From Orobanche coerulescens (lineage: Eukaryota > Streptophyta > Magnoliopsida > Lamiales > Orobanchaceae): a stretch of 64,000 nt of DNA. The notes under the pieces were generated by a model that ran no database searches, was not told the origin of the DNA, and worked only from the letters and a program-made list of their open reading frames with translations. Position 1 is the stretch's first letter, and every line of letters begins with the position of its first letter. Position numbers and translations under genes: made by a program. Below, piece after piece: positions 23,182-35,168 of this stretch. The DNA lies in the NCBI GenBank assembly GCA_033398695.1, contig CM065801.1, forward strand, positions 9,424,001 to 9,488,000. Direction: 5' to 3'.

Positions 23182-24159
23182 TACCACGTATGGAAGGGGA
23201 ATATGGAAGACCTTCTATACGTGAAGGATTATTATATGCCAGTTTTTAGCAAAGATAAACCGGAAGGGAAGTCCGACGCGGAGTGGACTATTTTGCATCG
23301 CCAAGTTTGCGGATATATTCGACAATGGGTGGATGACAACGTTTCGAACCATATTAGTGGAGTGAAGGATGCTCGAGAGTTATGGCACAAGCTCGAGCAA
23401 TTGTATGCTCGGAAGACGGGGAATAATAAGTTATTCCTCATTAAACAAATGATGAATTTGAAGTTTCGAGACGGGACTCCTCTATCGGATCATTTAAATA
23501 CATTCCAAGGCATAATGAATCAACTTGCCGGAATGGGAATTAAATTCGAAAAGGAGGTGCAAGCTTTGTGGTTGTTAGGCACATTGCCGGATTCTTGGGA
23601 GACGTTTCGAACGTCGTTGTCTAACTCCGCCCCCGATGGAGTCATTTCGATGGAATTAGCAAAAGGAAATATGTTGAATGAGGAGGTCCGAAGAAAAGCA
23701 CAAGGATCTTCTTCACAGTCGGATGTTCTAGTTACCGAAACACGGGGGAGAGGTCCAAGTAGAGGTCCGAGTAATAGAGGGCCACAAAGGAGTAGTTCTC
23801 GGGGGAAGTATGCCAACATCGAATGTTACCATTGTGGTAAGAAAGGGCATACTAAGAAATTTTGCCGACAATTGAAGAAGGAGAATCTCCAAGGCCGAGA
23901 AAATTCACAAAAGAAGGAAAGCGGTAGTAATGATAAAGCCGAAGTTAATACTACTACCGAAGAGTTCTTTGTTTGTTGTGATTATGATATGGTCAATCTT
24001 GCTAGAGATGATTCGAGTTGGGTGGTCGATAGTGGAGCTACGTGTCATGTTACATCACGTAGAGATTTTTATTCCTCTTATACTCCGGGCGACTTTGGTA
24101 TAGTCAAGATGGGTAACGATGGGTTATCCAAGATTGTTGGAGTGGGGATGTACATTTGA
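23182..24159 (+). pseudogene. Copia A gag and protease
   Basis: Continues from the 15 codons at 13855. The gag capsid region (YHVWKGNMEDLLYVKDYYM, then LWHKLEQLYARKTGNNK) is followed by the zinc knuckle CYHCGKKGHTKKFC (23824-23865) and the protease active site VVDSGATCHV (Asp at 24028). The frame ends at 24159 because a base is missing at about 24147 in a G-run; the next segment continues in another frame. Capsid and protease would act in cytoplasmic virus-like particles. Confidence 0.9.
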
Positions 24160-25937
24160 GATTCGACACCGGAATGGAACTTGTTTTACGGAATGTAAAA
24201 CATGTTACGGAGATGAGGCTTAATGTTATGTCCATTGGTTTACTCGATGATGACGGTTACCATAGAGGTTTTGGCAAGGGGTTGTGGAAACTCACGAGAG
24301 GTTCCTTGATTGTCGGGAGAGGACAAAAGGAAGGAAAATTATACGTGACACTTTCGAAGGTCACGACTAATTTTGTGAACACAATCGACAATAATGACAT
24401 GGCCGAGCTATGGCATAAGAGGCTCGGCCATATGAGTGAAAAAGGAATGGCGCTATTGTCGAAGAAAGAGGTGTTGTCCGGGGTTTATAAGGTACACCTT
24501 AAAAGATGCTCTCATTGTCTAGCCGGGAAGCAAAGGAGAGTTACTTTTAAGAGTCATACTCCTTCACGGAAGGAAAATGTGCTTGATCTTGTTTATTCCG
24601 ATGTTTGTGGTCCTATGAAGACTAGGACGCTTGGTGGTTGCCGATATTTTGTCACATTCATCGACGATCACTCTAGGAAGGTGTGGGCATACACCTTGAA
24701 GACCAAAGATCAAGTGTTAGACACTTTCAAGCAATTTCATGCCTCGGTGGAAAGAGAGACCTGAAAGAAGCTAAAGTGTATCCGGACGGACAATGGTGGA
24801 GAGTACACCTGACCCTTTGATGAATATTGCCGAGAGCAAGGGATCCGACATCAAAAGACGCCCCCGAAGACTCCACAATTCAATGGCTTGGCGGAGAGAA
24901 TGAACCGGACTTTGGTCGAGAGAGCTCGTTGTTTGCTCTCACATGCCGGATTGCCAAAGTCATTTTGGGGAGAAGCTTTGAACACGGCGGTTCATGTTAT
25001 TAATTTGACGTCTTGTGTTCCTTTGGATTTTGATGTGCCGGATAAGGTGTGGAGCGGTAAAGAGATCTCGTACCGCCATTTAAAGGTCTTCGGATGTAAA
25101 GCCTTTGTTCACATTCCGAATGATGAGAGATCAAATCTTGATTCTAAGACGAAGCCGTGTATTTTTATTGGCTACGGGCTTGATGAGTTCGAGTATAGAT
25201 TATATGACCCGGTGACAAAGAGGCTTGTTCGGTCGAGAGACGTTGTTTTTGTAGAAGATCAAACGATGAAAGATGTTGAGAATGGAGAGTCGTCTCCGCA
25301 ACACGACTATGATCTTATTGATTTGGACCCCGTTCCTCCACAAAATATTGAGACACCCGTTGGAGATGACGTCCAAAATAATGAACAACATGATGACAGT
25401 GAGAACGATGAATTGAGGCAAGATGACACCGATGGAGCACATCCCGAGCTACCCGTGACGAACATGCCATCTTTTGTTCCACATAGGCGGTCGACGAGGG
25501 ACCGTCATCCCTCCACCCATTATTCGGCCGATGAGTACGTTTTACTCACCGACGAGGGAGAGCCCGAATATTTTGCGGAGGCCATGGAGGATGAAAAGAA
25601 GAAGGAATGGATGGATGCCATGCAAGACGAGATGAGTTCCTTGCATGAGAATAACACTTACGAGTTGGTGAAGTTGCCGAAAGGCAAGAGGGCTTTGAGA
25701 AATAAATGGGTGTATCGGGTGAAGTCGGAGGAGCATACCTTGTTGCCCCGATACAAAGCTAGACTCATGGTGAAAGGATTTAGTCAAAAGAAGGGCATTG
25801 ATTTTGACAAGATTTTTTCTCCGGTTGTGAAGATAGGATCGATTCGATTGGTCCTTGGTATTGCGGCTAGCCTCGATCTTGAGGTTGAGCAAATGGATGT
25901 CAAGACGGCTTTTCTTCACGGAGACCTTGACAAATAA
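24156..25937 (+). pseudogene. Copia A integrase and start of reverse transcriptase
   Basis: It holds the pre-integrase domain (ELWHKRLGHMSEKGM), the integrase zinc segment (CSHCLAGKQRR), the core with YSDVCGPM, then IRTDNGGEY, then NGLAERMNRTL (the D-D-E residues). The RT start follows (NKWVYRVKSEEHTLLPRYKA, KMDVKTAFLHG-like at 25890-25920). In-frame stops lie at 24762 and near 24810, inside the integrase core, and at 25935, just before the IYMKQPEGF motif of RT. Confidence 0.9.
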
Positions 25938-27142
25938 ATTTATATGAAGCAACCGGAAGGATTTGAGGTCGAAGGAAAAGAGGATTATGTGTGTAAACTT
26001 CGGAAGAGTTTATACGGGTTGAAACAAGCACCAAGGCAATGGTACAAGAAGTTTGAGTCGGTTATGCGGGAGCAAGGCTACCAGAAGACGACTCTCGACC
26101 ATTGCGTATTTTTCAAGAAATTCGGAGATGATGACTTTATCATTTTATTGCTCTATGTGGACGACATGTTGATCGTTGGCAAGAATGCCGAGAGGATTGC
26201 CGACTTGAAGAAAGAATTGAGTAAGTCCTTTGCCATGAAGGACTTGGGGGCGGCTAAACAAATTCTTGGGATAAGAATTACTCGGGATAGAGCATCCCGG
26301 AAATTGCACATGTCGCAAGAGCAATACATCGAGAAGGTGCTTAAACGTTTCAACATGGACAAAGCTAAAGTTGTTAGTTCGCCTCTTACTAACAATTTTA
26401 AATTGACGAGTCAAGATTGCCCTAAGACAAAGGAGGAGATTGAGGATATGGATAAAATTCCATATACCTCAGCGGTCGGGAGTTTGATGTACGCTATGGT
26501 ATGTACTAGGCCCGACATTGCTCATGCCGTGGGAGTGGTGAGCCGGTTTATATCGAATCCGGGTAAGAAGCATTGGGAAGCCGTAAAATGGATATTTAGA
26601 TAATTGCGGGGTACTTCCAAATTGGGGATTACGTTTGGAAATGGGAAAGCAATGCTTGTTGGATATTCCGATTCGGATATGGCCGGTAATGAAGATAACC
26701 GAAAATCCACTTCCGGTTATTTGATGACGTTCGCAGGGGGAGCCGTGTCATGGCAATCAAGATTGCAAAAGTGCGTTGCCTTGTCTACAATGGAGGTCGA
26801 GTATATTGCGGCGGTGGAAGCGAGCAAAGAGCTCTTATGGTTGGAAATGTTTTTACGAGAGCTAGGCTTCCGACAACGACGTTACGTAGTTCTTTGTGAT
26901 AGTCAAAGTGCGATTCATTTGGCTAAGAATGCGACTTTTCACAAGAGAACTAGACATATCGATGTGAGGTATCATTGGATCCGAGATGCATTGGAGGATG
27001 GTTTGTTTGAACTTGATAAAGTTCATACCGATGATAATGGTTCTGATATGATAACCAAGACGTTGAGTCGAGAGAAGGTGAAAGTGTGTTGTTCGATCGT
27101 CGGGATGGCGGATTCCTCCCTATATTCGGAAAGGGGGAGATT
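25938..27142 (+). pseudogene. Copia A reverse transcriptase and RNase H
   Basis: The same frame continues after the stop at 25935. It has KQPEGFEVEGKEDYVCKLRK, the polymerase active site LLYVDDMLIV (about 26146-26175) and PYTSAVGSLMYAMVCTRPD. After a second stop at 26601 comes RNase H: YSDSDMAGNEDNRKSTSGY, MEVEYIAAVEASKE and CDSQSAIHLAKN. The frame runs on through the purine tract into the 3' LTR and has no clear natural end. Confidence 0.9.
27130..27142 (+). promoter_or_regulatory. Polypurine tract of copia A
   Basis: AAAGGGGGAGA lies directly before the 3' LTR start TGTAGGAG. Confidence 0.8.
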
Positions 27143-28147
27143 TGTAGGAGTAATTTCCAAAATATAGGATTTTTTTCTCATTTTGCACTGCCGGGCCGCG
27201 GCACACAGCAGCCGGGCCGCGGCCCCCGGAATTTTCTTCAGCATCGGCCGAGACTGTACTCTGGGCCGCGGCCCCTGCCGAGCACACCCCTTCCGGCTCC
27301 TGCCGAGCGCCCCATGCCGGGTCCTGCCGATCACCCTGGGCCGCGGCACATCCCTGCCGAGCCGCGGCCCCCAGTTGTTGCTTCAATTCGCCAAGTCGCC
27401 TGTACTACGGGCCGCAGCACCCTCCTGCTGGGCCGCGGCCCCTGTCGGATACCTGGCGCATTTTTGCGCTGTGTGCCGCGGCACACTTGGGCTGGGCCGC
27501 GGCACACGAGTCAACCTTGCATAGGTTGTGTATTTCTATCATGTTTGCTGCGGGAGTTCATATCATTCATCACCTACACTTCAAGAACAAGAGAGAGAGA
27601 GATATAGAGAGAGAAATACATTTTTTTATTTTCCCGGAGATTTATCGGTCGGATCATCGTAATCTTTTGACAAGAGCTTGGTAGCTATTGGGCAAATCTT
27701 TTCACCGGTGTAGATCGAGTTTTTGAGTCCGGAAGTACGAGTATTTCGTTAGCTCTTTCTGTAAGCCATTTACGGTTGTTCTCTTTCTCGATCTTGTTGT
27801 TTTTATTGATTCCAAATACTTGAAGAACATTTATTACCAAGTATTTGACGATTGGTGTATACCCCTAATTTGTATTAGGGAAGATTGTGTATTTGTGTGT
27901 ATTGGTGATAGTGAATTTTAAGCGGCTTCGGTCCCGTGGTTTTTACTCTCGTCTTGAGGGGTTTTCCACGCTAAAATTGTGTCTCGTTGTTTATTGCTTT
28001 CGAATATCATTTGTATTATTTTATCGAGTTGTAATTGGTGCTCTACTCGTCGGTAACCACAAAGTTACGATTGAAGAGTGGGAATTTGTCAAACGAGGTT
28101 CCGCTTTATTCGTTGTGACGTGATATTAGTCGGTATTTTTCCCAACA
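27143..28147 (+). repeat. 3' LTR of copia A
   Basis: 1005 bp with TG...CA ends and the matching CATAG duplication after it. Its array region is longer and better preserved than that of the 5' copy. Downstream of the array it is nearly identical to 12998-13794. Confidence 0.93.
27187..27512. repeat. CCGCGG palindrome array in the copia A 3' LTR
   Basis: At least eight copies of a GGGCCGCGGC-type core lie in about 320 bp, together with TGCCGAG/CTGCCGG repeats. The array sits in the presumed U3 promoter zone, upstream of the GAGAGA tract near 27592. Frames here reflect base composition only. Confidence 0.8.
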
Positions 28148-28380
28148 CATAGTTGTATGCATTTTAGTTAGAAAACACCAACTTCATCCCACAAAACTTC
28201 CCTCCTTTCTATTTTGGTTTATTCGAGTCAATATGTCATCTTCATTATTTATATTTCATATTTGCTACAAGTTTTTGATTTTGCCCTTAAATGTAGTAGT
28301 TAATGTTGGTATATTTACCATGTTTTGAATCTCCTGCATGAGCTGCAAATCTGAGAAGAACAAAATAGGAGACAGATTCG
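28148..28380. other. Spacer between copia A and the hAT element
   Basis: No gene or repeat recognised. It joins to 12740-12797 as the original insertion site of copia A. Confidence 0.4.
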
Positions 28381-28811
28381 TAGGGCTGAGAATCGGGACA
28401 TCCCGAGGTCCCGGTCCCGAGTCCCGAATGTCCCGGTCCCGAAATGCACCAATTTGGTGGTCCCGGTCCTGGTCCCGATCGGGACTTCGGGAGTCCCGAT
28501 TCCCGAAATGGGATAAATTTAAGTCCTGGTCCCGGTCCCGAGGATAATTTTTCGAAATATCCCGAAATGTCCCGAATGTCCCGAAATGTCCCGAAATCAG
28601 AAAAGGAAAAAAAATTGATTGAAATTAGAAATTTCAATCGGGACTTCAGATAGTCCCGATCGGGATTTCGGGACTCCCGAGTCCCGAAATTACCAAAATT
28701 TAAGGTCCCGGTTCCGGTCCCGTAAAATTCGGGACTCGGGGTCCCATTTCCCATCGGGACTCGGGACAGGACCGGGACTCGAGATTTCCCGATCCTAAAT
28801 TCTCAGCCCTA
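28381..28811. mobile_element. hAT-type MITE filled with GTCCCGA/TCGGGAC motifs
   Basis: The terminal inverted repeats start TAGGGCTGAGAATCGGGA on the left and TAGGGCTGAGAATTTAGG on the complement of the right end. The flanks CAGATTCG (28373-28380) and CAGTTTCG (28812-28819) agree at 7 of 8 bases, as for a hAT target duplication. The body is made almost wholly of CCCGAGTCCCGAA-like repeats on both strands. No transposase. Confidence 0.8.
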
Positions 28812-29234
28812 CAGTTTCGTTAATAACGAAAGCATTGAATAATATATATATATATATATAAGTAATCGAAAGAAGCAAATCGAATATGGGCGATGTTGAG
28901 TCCAAAAAATCTGTCTTCTTAAAGCAAACTAGAATAAAACCTGAACTACCACCGACACGACCAAAATTACGAAGAGAAATTATTTCCGAAAAAGAAAACT
29001 AACTCGGTGTAATACCAGGTTGTAATTCAGTTATTATCACTCAGTATTTATCATTCAGTATTGTCACTCAGTAATTTCACTCATTAATGATCATTTGTCA
29101 CTCATATCCAATAATTGTGTACACCGTTCAGAGTAATTGTCTCGTGTATCATTCGTCATTCATCATCAATCTAATTGGAGAATCGTGCGGTGTTTACCAT
29201 CATTGTCATTTCTTAGTGTGCTGTGTGTGAGGAG

Positions 29235-29803
29235 TAGCACACGCTACGTACTCTTTTTAGCGTACGCTAATTGAGTACTGGTAGCGCACGCCACCTCTCG
29301 ACACTAGCGCACGCTAGTGTAGTTGAGCAGGCAGTCTAGAAGGCACTGGACCGCAGTTGGGATTGTAGGTAGCGCACGCTACAAATGGTAAGTAGCGCGC
29401 GCTAGTGATCCGGAGTAGCGCACGCTATGCAGTCGGTGTAGCGCGCGCTAAGGTCGGATCAGGTTGAGTCCAGTGGCTACTGGACTGAATTGAATTTATT
29501 CCTAGTGCACGCTAGGAGTGGTTTTCAGCGTACGCAAGCGATGTAGTAGCGCACACTAATCGTTGGTTGTAGCGCACGCTATCGAGATCAGATCAGAGGA
29601 CAGAAGGTTTCTGGACTCCAGTACTGGGCATCAGAAAATTCGTTAGCGCACGCTAACAATGGGTTTTAACGCACACTAGTGGTATGGCCGTAGCGCACGC
29701 TACAAAAAGGTACGTAGCGCGCGCTACCGTGTTCGGACAGTGGGTACTGGACTACCCAAATTACTCGTTAGCGCACGCTACGCACAAGGGCTAGCGCACG
29801 CTA
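29235..29803. repeat. TAGCGCACGCTA palindrome array in the G2 5' LTR
   Basis: Eighteen 12-mers close to the palindrome TAGCGCACGCTA or TAGCGCGCGCTA lie in groups of 4, 4, 4, 4 and 2. Starts: 29235, 29258, 29282, 29305; 29370, 29393, 29416, 29439; 29503, 29526, 29547, 29570; 29644, 29667, 29691, 29715; 29769, 29792. The spacing inside groups is 21-24 bp, mostly 23, and groups repeat every 125-141 bp. The spacers between groups contain CTGGACT-like segments. Confidence 0.92.
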
Positions 29804-29816
29804 ACTCCGGAGTGGC

Positions 29817-29823
29817 TATAAAT
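29817..29823 (+). promoter_or_regulatory. TATA box of the G2 LTR
   Basis: TATAAAT lies 14 bp after the last array motif. The 3' LTR copy is at 37460-37466. It is the likely start-site determinant for element RNA. Confidence 0.6.
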
Positions 29824-31433
29824 TGATGCCCAGCCCAGATTTCGTCATTTGTCATCTATTCTCATTCTCTCGTCGGTTCTAGGCGATTTGGGCGATTTTG
29901 GAGAGTTCTCTTCGAGCTTTTATCATCCATCATCATCTTCAAGTCTTTGAGTTGGATTATCATCACTTCATCATCTCCTTATCATCGAATCAAAGGTATT
30001 AATCTCTTGGATCTAGAATTTCGGATTTTTGGGTTTTTCCTTTCGATTTCTTCGTGTAAGCTTGGATTGTTATTGGAATATGTTAGATATGGATTATCTA
30101 CCTTGGATAAATATATTCCTACGGATTTAACGGCTATTTTGGGGATTTACTTCAAGAACCCTTGGGGTTGACTTCGGTTAATTTGGGGATTTCCGATTGT
30201 CGTTGTTGTAATCTCGAATTGTGGATTTCTATGGGATTATTGATATCATTGAAAGTGTTTTGATGGTTTGAAATACTCATCTTGGAGTTGGTTTCGATAT
30301 ATTCGAGTTCGAATATTTTTGTATCGACGTTTGAGTCGATTATGATCGTTTTTGATTTGCGTAATGATCGGATTATTGGTAATTGTGTTATTCAAGGTTG
30401 TTCGAGCGACCGACATTTCATTTAGGACGTTGTTCGTGGACGGACATTCTTCAACAGTATTGTGTAAGTTAATTCTTACTCGGTTAAAAGGATATTCATT
30501 CCTTTTGATGTTGTTCATTCATAATCGTAACTCATTCATCATTGTATTAACCGTATCAAAACTTATCATTGTCAATTAATCACCTCAGTCATAAGGAACG
30601 ACGGTTCCAATCATTTCATTAAGCTGTCATTCATTTCACCATCATTTAATCTTGGTGAGTCATTATTCTTTTTCGTTGTCACTTTTGTCATATTGTGGCA
30701 TTCCGGGTCATACTGGCGTGCCGGTTGGCATGTGTAGGATTTTCATGTCGGGCACATTATAGTCGTGTGTTGGTTGGTGGCCTCACATTGGACTGTGCAC
30801 ACGAGTTGATGGCTTCGTGAGACTGATTAGGTACAAGACCACACGTGTATTCGATCGATACTCGTTGGTGGCTTGTGCACGGACACATTTCCATCCCGGA
30901 CGTAGTGTGGCGCCATTCCTTTGAGCCGTATCATTAGTTGATTCATATAGCATGTTTGATTGCGTATGTTTCGACAGGATATTTCATAACTGTGGATAAC
31001 TCATGATTGTGTATTTTCAACTCTTGAGGATTGTTGTTCTGTGTAACTGACCCCGTTGGGGAATATTGTTTTTCAGGTCATGGCAAGGCTAAAGTACGGG
31101 GAGAACACGGTGACGGCGAGGAGTCCCAGTGATACTAGTAGGGGGGCCCAGTCTTCTCAGTCATTTATGTTTCCTTCATTTATTCCGCTGCAGACATTCC
31201 GTTTGAATATTCATTTCACTCAGTGTTGTATATTTTATCTCCATAGAAAATATACTTGTATTCAGTATCATCCTGGATGTGTTGTATGAAACTCCTCATC
31301 GGAGTAATTAATTGTGTAATGTGGTTCGGTAATACATTTACCCTGCGTAATTCACTCATTTTCATTAGCCTGGTGGGTCCCAGTCGGGGGTCCACAACAC
31401 TGTAATATCCGCCTAGTTTGGGGTGTTACAGAG

Positions 31434-31446
31434 TTGGTATCGGAGC
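31434..31446 (+). promoter_or_regulatory. Primer-binding site of G2
   Basis: TTGGTATCGGAGC, three bases after the LTR end, is complementary to the 3' end of initiator methionine tRNA with one change from the usual TGGTATCAGAGC. Confidence 0.85.
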
Positions 31447-31945
31447 GTGGTTTTGAATACTATCTTCCGAGTCATGTCTCATTTGAAATCATCGTCATCG
31501 GACTAGTATCATTGGACTTTCGCGTCACGTGTGACCTGTGCAAATGCCGAGCCAATCAGACCAAGAACTGTAAGATTTCTGATGCCATGGTGTAATTTCT
31601 GGCAATAATCATTCATTCATAATTCATCAGTTAACAATCCTCATTCATCATTTTCAATTGTGATCAAGTCGATAATGTTAACTCATTAATCACTCAATTC
31701 ATTTCATTACTCAGTTGTAGATCTTGAAGATCATATCATCAATCTTGTTAAATTGTTCAAGATAATCATTTCAGTAATTTCATCAGATAATCATGTCACG
31801 TCAATTAATCGTTCATGTAATCGCTGTATTTGAGCGCGTATGCTCATTTCCATCATTTCATAATATAATCATAATGTGATACTCATGCGAGATATATAAT
31901 CATCATATGACTTTCCACTTCAGTATGGAAAGGGCTGGCAGATGA
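31447..31945 (+). other. Untranslated leader of G2
   Basis: About 500 bp without coding signal, rich in CATT/TCAT repeats, between the primer-binding site and gag. Confidence 0.6.
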
Positions 31946-33106
31946 CGTGGAGGACGAGGCCGTGGAGCAGGCCGAATCCCGAGAACTCGTGTGAATACAC
32001 GTGCGAATGCCAGGAATAATGCTAACTCATCGAGCAGTGACGCTGCCACTCATTCACCTGGACGTGATCATTCGCTATCAGGGAGTCGAACCCGGGACAC
32101 AGCTCAGTCAGAGGGTGTTCGAGTTGACCCACTGGCCTTTATGCAGGGCATGATGGCCCAAATGACTCAGATGGCACAACTAATGGAGGCGATGCATAAC
32201 TCCACTACTCAAAATCAGCAGGCTCCTCCGATGCCACCTCAGAGGCAAGAGAGGGGTGTAAGCAATATCATTAGCGATATCTCTCGCCAGCGACCACCTA
32301 CCTTTGAGGGCTCATCTGAGCCGGCGGATATTGTTCATTGGCTTGAGCATTTCGAGAAGTTATTTGCTATGGTGGATTGCCCTGAAGGGCATAAAGTTGC
32401 AGTTGCGGCTTACTATCTTGGTAAGAGCGTTCATTCATGGTGGCTATCGTTGAAGCCCACAGACGGATCATGTACTTGGGACCAGTTCAAGACTCTCATG
32501 ATGGAGAGGTATTATCCAGCCCCACTCAGGGAGGCTAAGCTATCAGAATTACTCACCCCCGACCCCTCAGCAGACGAGGATGTTCTCGCCATTGCCGAGA
32601 AGTTTCAGGAACTTCTTCCGTTCGCCTCATCTATCATTCATTCCGAGGCAGATAAGATTAAGTATTTCAGTAAGAGACTGAAACCTCGTATGAGACTTCA
32701 GTTGCTTAATCATAATTGCACCACGTTGGCTGAATTCATTGAGAAAGCTCTCACTTACGAGCTTATTGCTAAGGAAATTGCTAAGCAACAACCCTCATCA
32801 GCTGGCAAGAAGTCTAAGAACCGTAATCAGTCTGACGGGAGTCAGGCCACTTTCAAGAAACCACGTGCGGGCTCTACCTTTTCTGAGCGTCCTCCGATGA
32901 CGTCTAAACCCGCGGAATCTCAGTCACGAGCGGCCAGTTCGGCCATCACCTGTTTCAACTGTGAAGAACAGGGTCATTTCAGCACCAAATGTCCGGCGGT
33001 ATCACGTGCCACAATCGTGGGATTGCTGGGCATAAAGCCCGTTTTTGCCGAAGGGACTCTAAACCTACTTCGGCGTCATCTCAGCCCTGTGTCATTCGGT
33101 GCGTAA
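31946..33106 (+). pseudogene. G2 gag
   Basis: The frame is readable from about 31946 (RGGRGRGAGR) and has its first in-frame ATG at 31991. The ATG at 31942 is one base out of frame, so the original start appears lost. The capsid region follows (PPTFEGSSEPADIVHWLEHF, WDQFKTLMMERYYP), then a zinc knuckle CFNCEEQGHFSTKC (about 32952-32993). Just behind it, near 33000, the reading shifts frame; a second knuckle-like segment CHNRGIAGHKARFC continues in the next frame, with its second Cys replaced by Arg. Gag would form the capsid. Confidence 0.88.
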
Positions 33107-33760
33107 TCGGGCCACTCGGTCGATCGTTCAAGACGACAGAGCTAAAGGCGGAGCAGAGCTATCAGACGGGAGCGTCCGGTTCGGGGGCCGGAAAGCCCCG
33201 AATTGATGAGATGAAGAAGACCGACGATCCAGAGGCCCGGATGATCTCAGGTACACTCGATATTCTATCTCAACCTGTGTGTACCCTTTTTGATACTGGT
33301 GCATCGCATTCATTCATTTCCGAGTCATGTTTGAGTAGACTACGTCTGGGTAGTGCTACTAGTTGTGAGCCTTATGTCATTGGTCTACCTGATGGTAGAC
33401 GAATTATCGAAATCGTGAGATTCGTAATTGTCGATTGACTTCATGGTCGTGTATGGCCAGCGGACCTAATCGTAGTAGATTTGCCGAGGGACGACGTCAT
33501 CTTGGGTATTGATTGGATGGATCGTCATGATGCCATCATTAGTGTCCGTAAGCGTATGATCACTATCATTTCGCACGATGGGGTTAAATGTGTGTTTCAG
33601 GAGGTAATCCCTACTGCTCGTAAGGTTATTAATTTGATGAAAGCGGTAAGATTACTCAATCGGGGATGTGTCGGTTATTGGTGCTATATGACCAAAACCG
33701 AGAAATCATCGATAATGTTGACGGACATTCCGGTAGTGAAGGAATATGCCGATGTTTTTC
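32989..33760 (+). pseudogene. G2 protease and start of pol
   Basis: The aspartic protease motif LFDTGASHSFIS has its Asp at 33292. A TGA at 33436 interrupts the frame, which then continues with LPRDDVILGIDWMDRHDAI to about 33765, where a base loss ends it. The protease would cleave the Gag-Pol polyprotein. Confidence 0.85.
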
Positions 33761-35168
33761 CGCACGAGTTACAGTTTGCCTCCACAGAGGGATGTGGAAT
33801 TCACGATTGAGTGGAGCCTGGTACGTCCCCGATATCGAAGGCACCGTCTTAGGATGGCCCCGACCGAAATGCGGGAATTAAAGAACCAACTTGAGGAATT
33901 GTTCGAGAAGGGTTATATTCGACCGAGTGCGTCCCCGTGGGGAGCGCCGGTGTTATTTGTCAAGAAGAAGGATGGTTTGTTCCGCTTGTGTATTGATTAA
34001 TGGAATTGAACCGGTGACGATCAAGAATAAGTATCCTTTACCCCGTATTGATGACCTCTTAGATCAACTTCAGGAGCTTCAGTATTTTCCAAGATCGACT
34101 TAAAATCTGGATATCATCGGCCATGGATTCGAGAGTCGGATATCGCAAGGACGGCGTTTCGAACACGCTATGGTCATTATGAGTTTGTGGTTATGCCGTT
34201 TGGGTTGACTAATGCACCTGCGGTATTCATGGAATTAATGAATCGGGTTTTCATAGACTATCTGGATCAGTTCGTGGTTGTCTTCATTGATGACATTTTG
34301 ATTTATTCTCGTGACCGGGAGGAACACGAGTCTCACCTTCATCAAGTTCTCGACGTGTTGAGACGAGAACAACTTTATGGGAAGTTTTCCAAATGTGAGT
34401 TTTGGATGTCCGAGGTGACGTTTCTCGGACACGTAATTTCATCAGACGGAGTTCGTGTCGATCCTCAGAAGACGGAGGCTATTCGAGATTTGCTACCTCC
34501 GAAGAATGTTAAGGAAATCCGAAATTTCCTCGGATTAGTGGGTTATTATCGGCGATTTGTGGAGGGATTTTCTAAAATCGCTCAACCCATGACGAACCTT
34601 TTACGGAAGGATAAGAAATACACGTGGTCCGACGCGTGTCAACGGAGTTTTGAGGAACTCAAGAGCCGGTTAACTTCAGCACCTGTCCTTTCTTTACCGC
34701 AAGGGACGGAGGGGTTTGTGGTTTATAGTGATGCGTCCGGACAGGGTCTCGGATGTGTACTCATGCAGAACGGGAAAGTTATTGCTTATGCTTCACGGAA
34801 ATTGAGACCTTACGAGGTTAATTATCCGACCCACGACCTGAAGCTAGCAGCCGTGGTGTTCGCATTGAAGATTTGGCGTCATTATCTTTATCGCGTTACC
34901 TGTCATATATTCACCGATCATAAGAGTTTAAAGTATATATTTACTCAGAAGGAGTTAAATATGCGACAAAGACGGTGGTTGGAACTAATCAAAGATTATG
35001 ATATCGAGATCCTTTACCACCCGGGCAAGGCGAACGTTGTCGCCGACGCCTTGAGTCGTAAGTCCGTTCAGGAGCAGATGCTTGCTCGACACAGCTCGGA
35101 AGGAACTTCGAGAATTTCGAGACCCGAGATCGAGTGCAGTTACATGAGTACAAGGGCAACTTTGTACG
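33746..35168 (+). pseudogene. G2 reverse transcriptase and RNase H
   Basis: The RT N-terminal part ([33 protein letters not shown]) ends at a stop at 34000. A piece in another frame holds [17 protein letters not shown]. The main frame 34187-35168 carries [17 protein letters not shown], the catalytic FIDDILIYS (Asp pair at 34289-34294), [15 protein letters not shown] and RNase H ([42 protein letters not shown]). At least four frame changes lie between 33760 and 34187. Confidence 0.9.

Larger units (their letters stand above)
12798..28147 (+). mobile_element. Copia element A, complete, interrupted by copia B
   Basis: Two LTRs (12798-13794 and 27143-28147), both starting TGTAGGAG and ending CCCAACA, bound the element. 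It is flanked by the 5-bp duplication CATAG (12793-12797 and 28148-28152). A primer-binding site follows the left LTR and a purine tract precedes the right one. Without copia B (13900-23176) and one copy of its target duplication the element is about 6.07 kb, a normal copia length. Gag and pol are readable but broken by stops and a frameshift, so it cannot move by itself. Confidence 0.95.
29008..31430 (+). repeat. 5' LTR of G2
   Basis: 2423 bp. In order: AT-rich start with repeated CACTCAGTA segments, the palindrome array, the TATA box, then a transcribed part with leader. It matches 36652-39058 closely, with small indels concentrated towards its end (about 30900-31150). Confidence 0.93.

Noticed and set aside
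29235..29803. Regular repeats and spacers reminiscent of a CRISPR array
   Set aside because: The repeats are 12 bp, imperfect and palindromic, sit in a plant LTR, occur in both LTR copies, and no cas genes are possible in this context.
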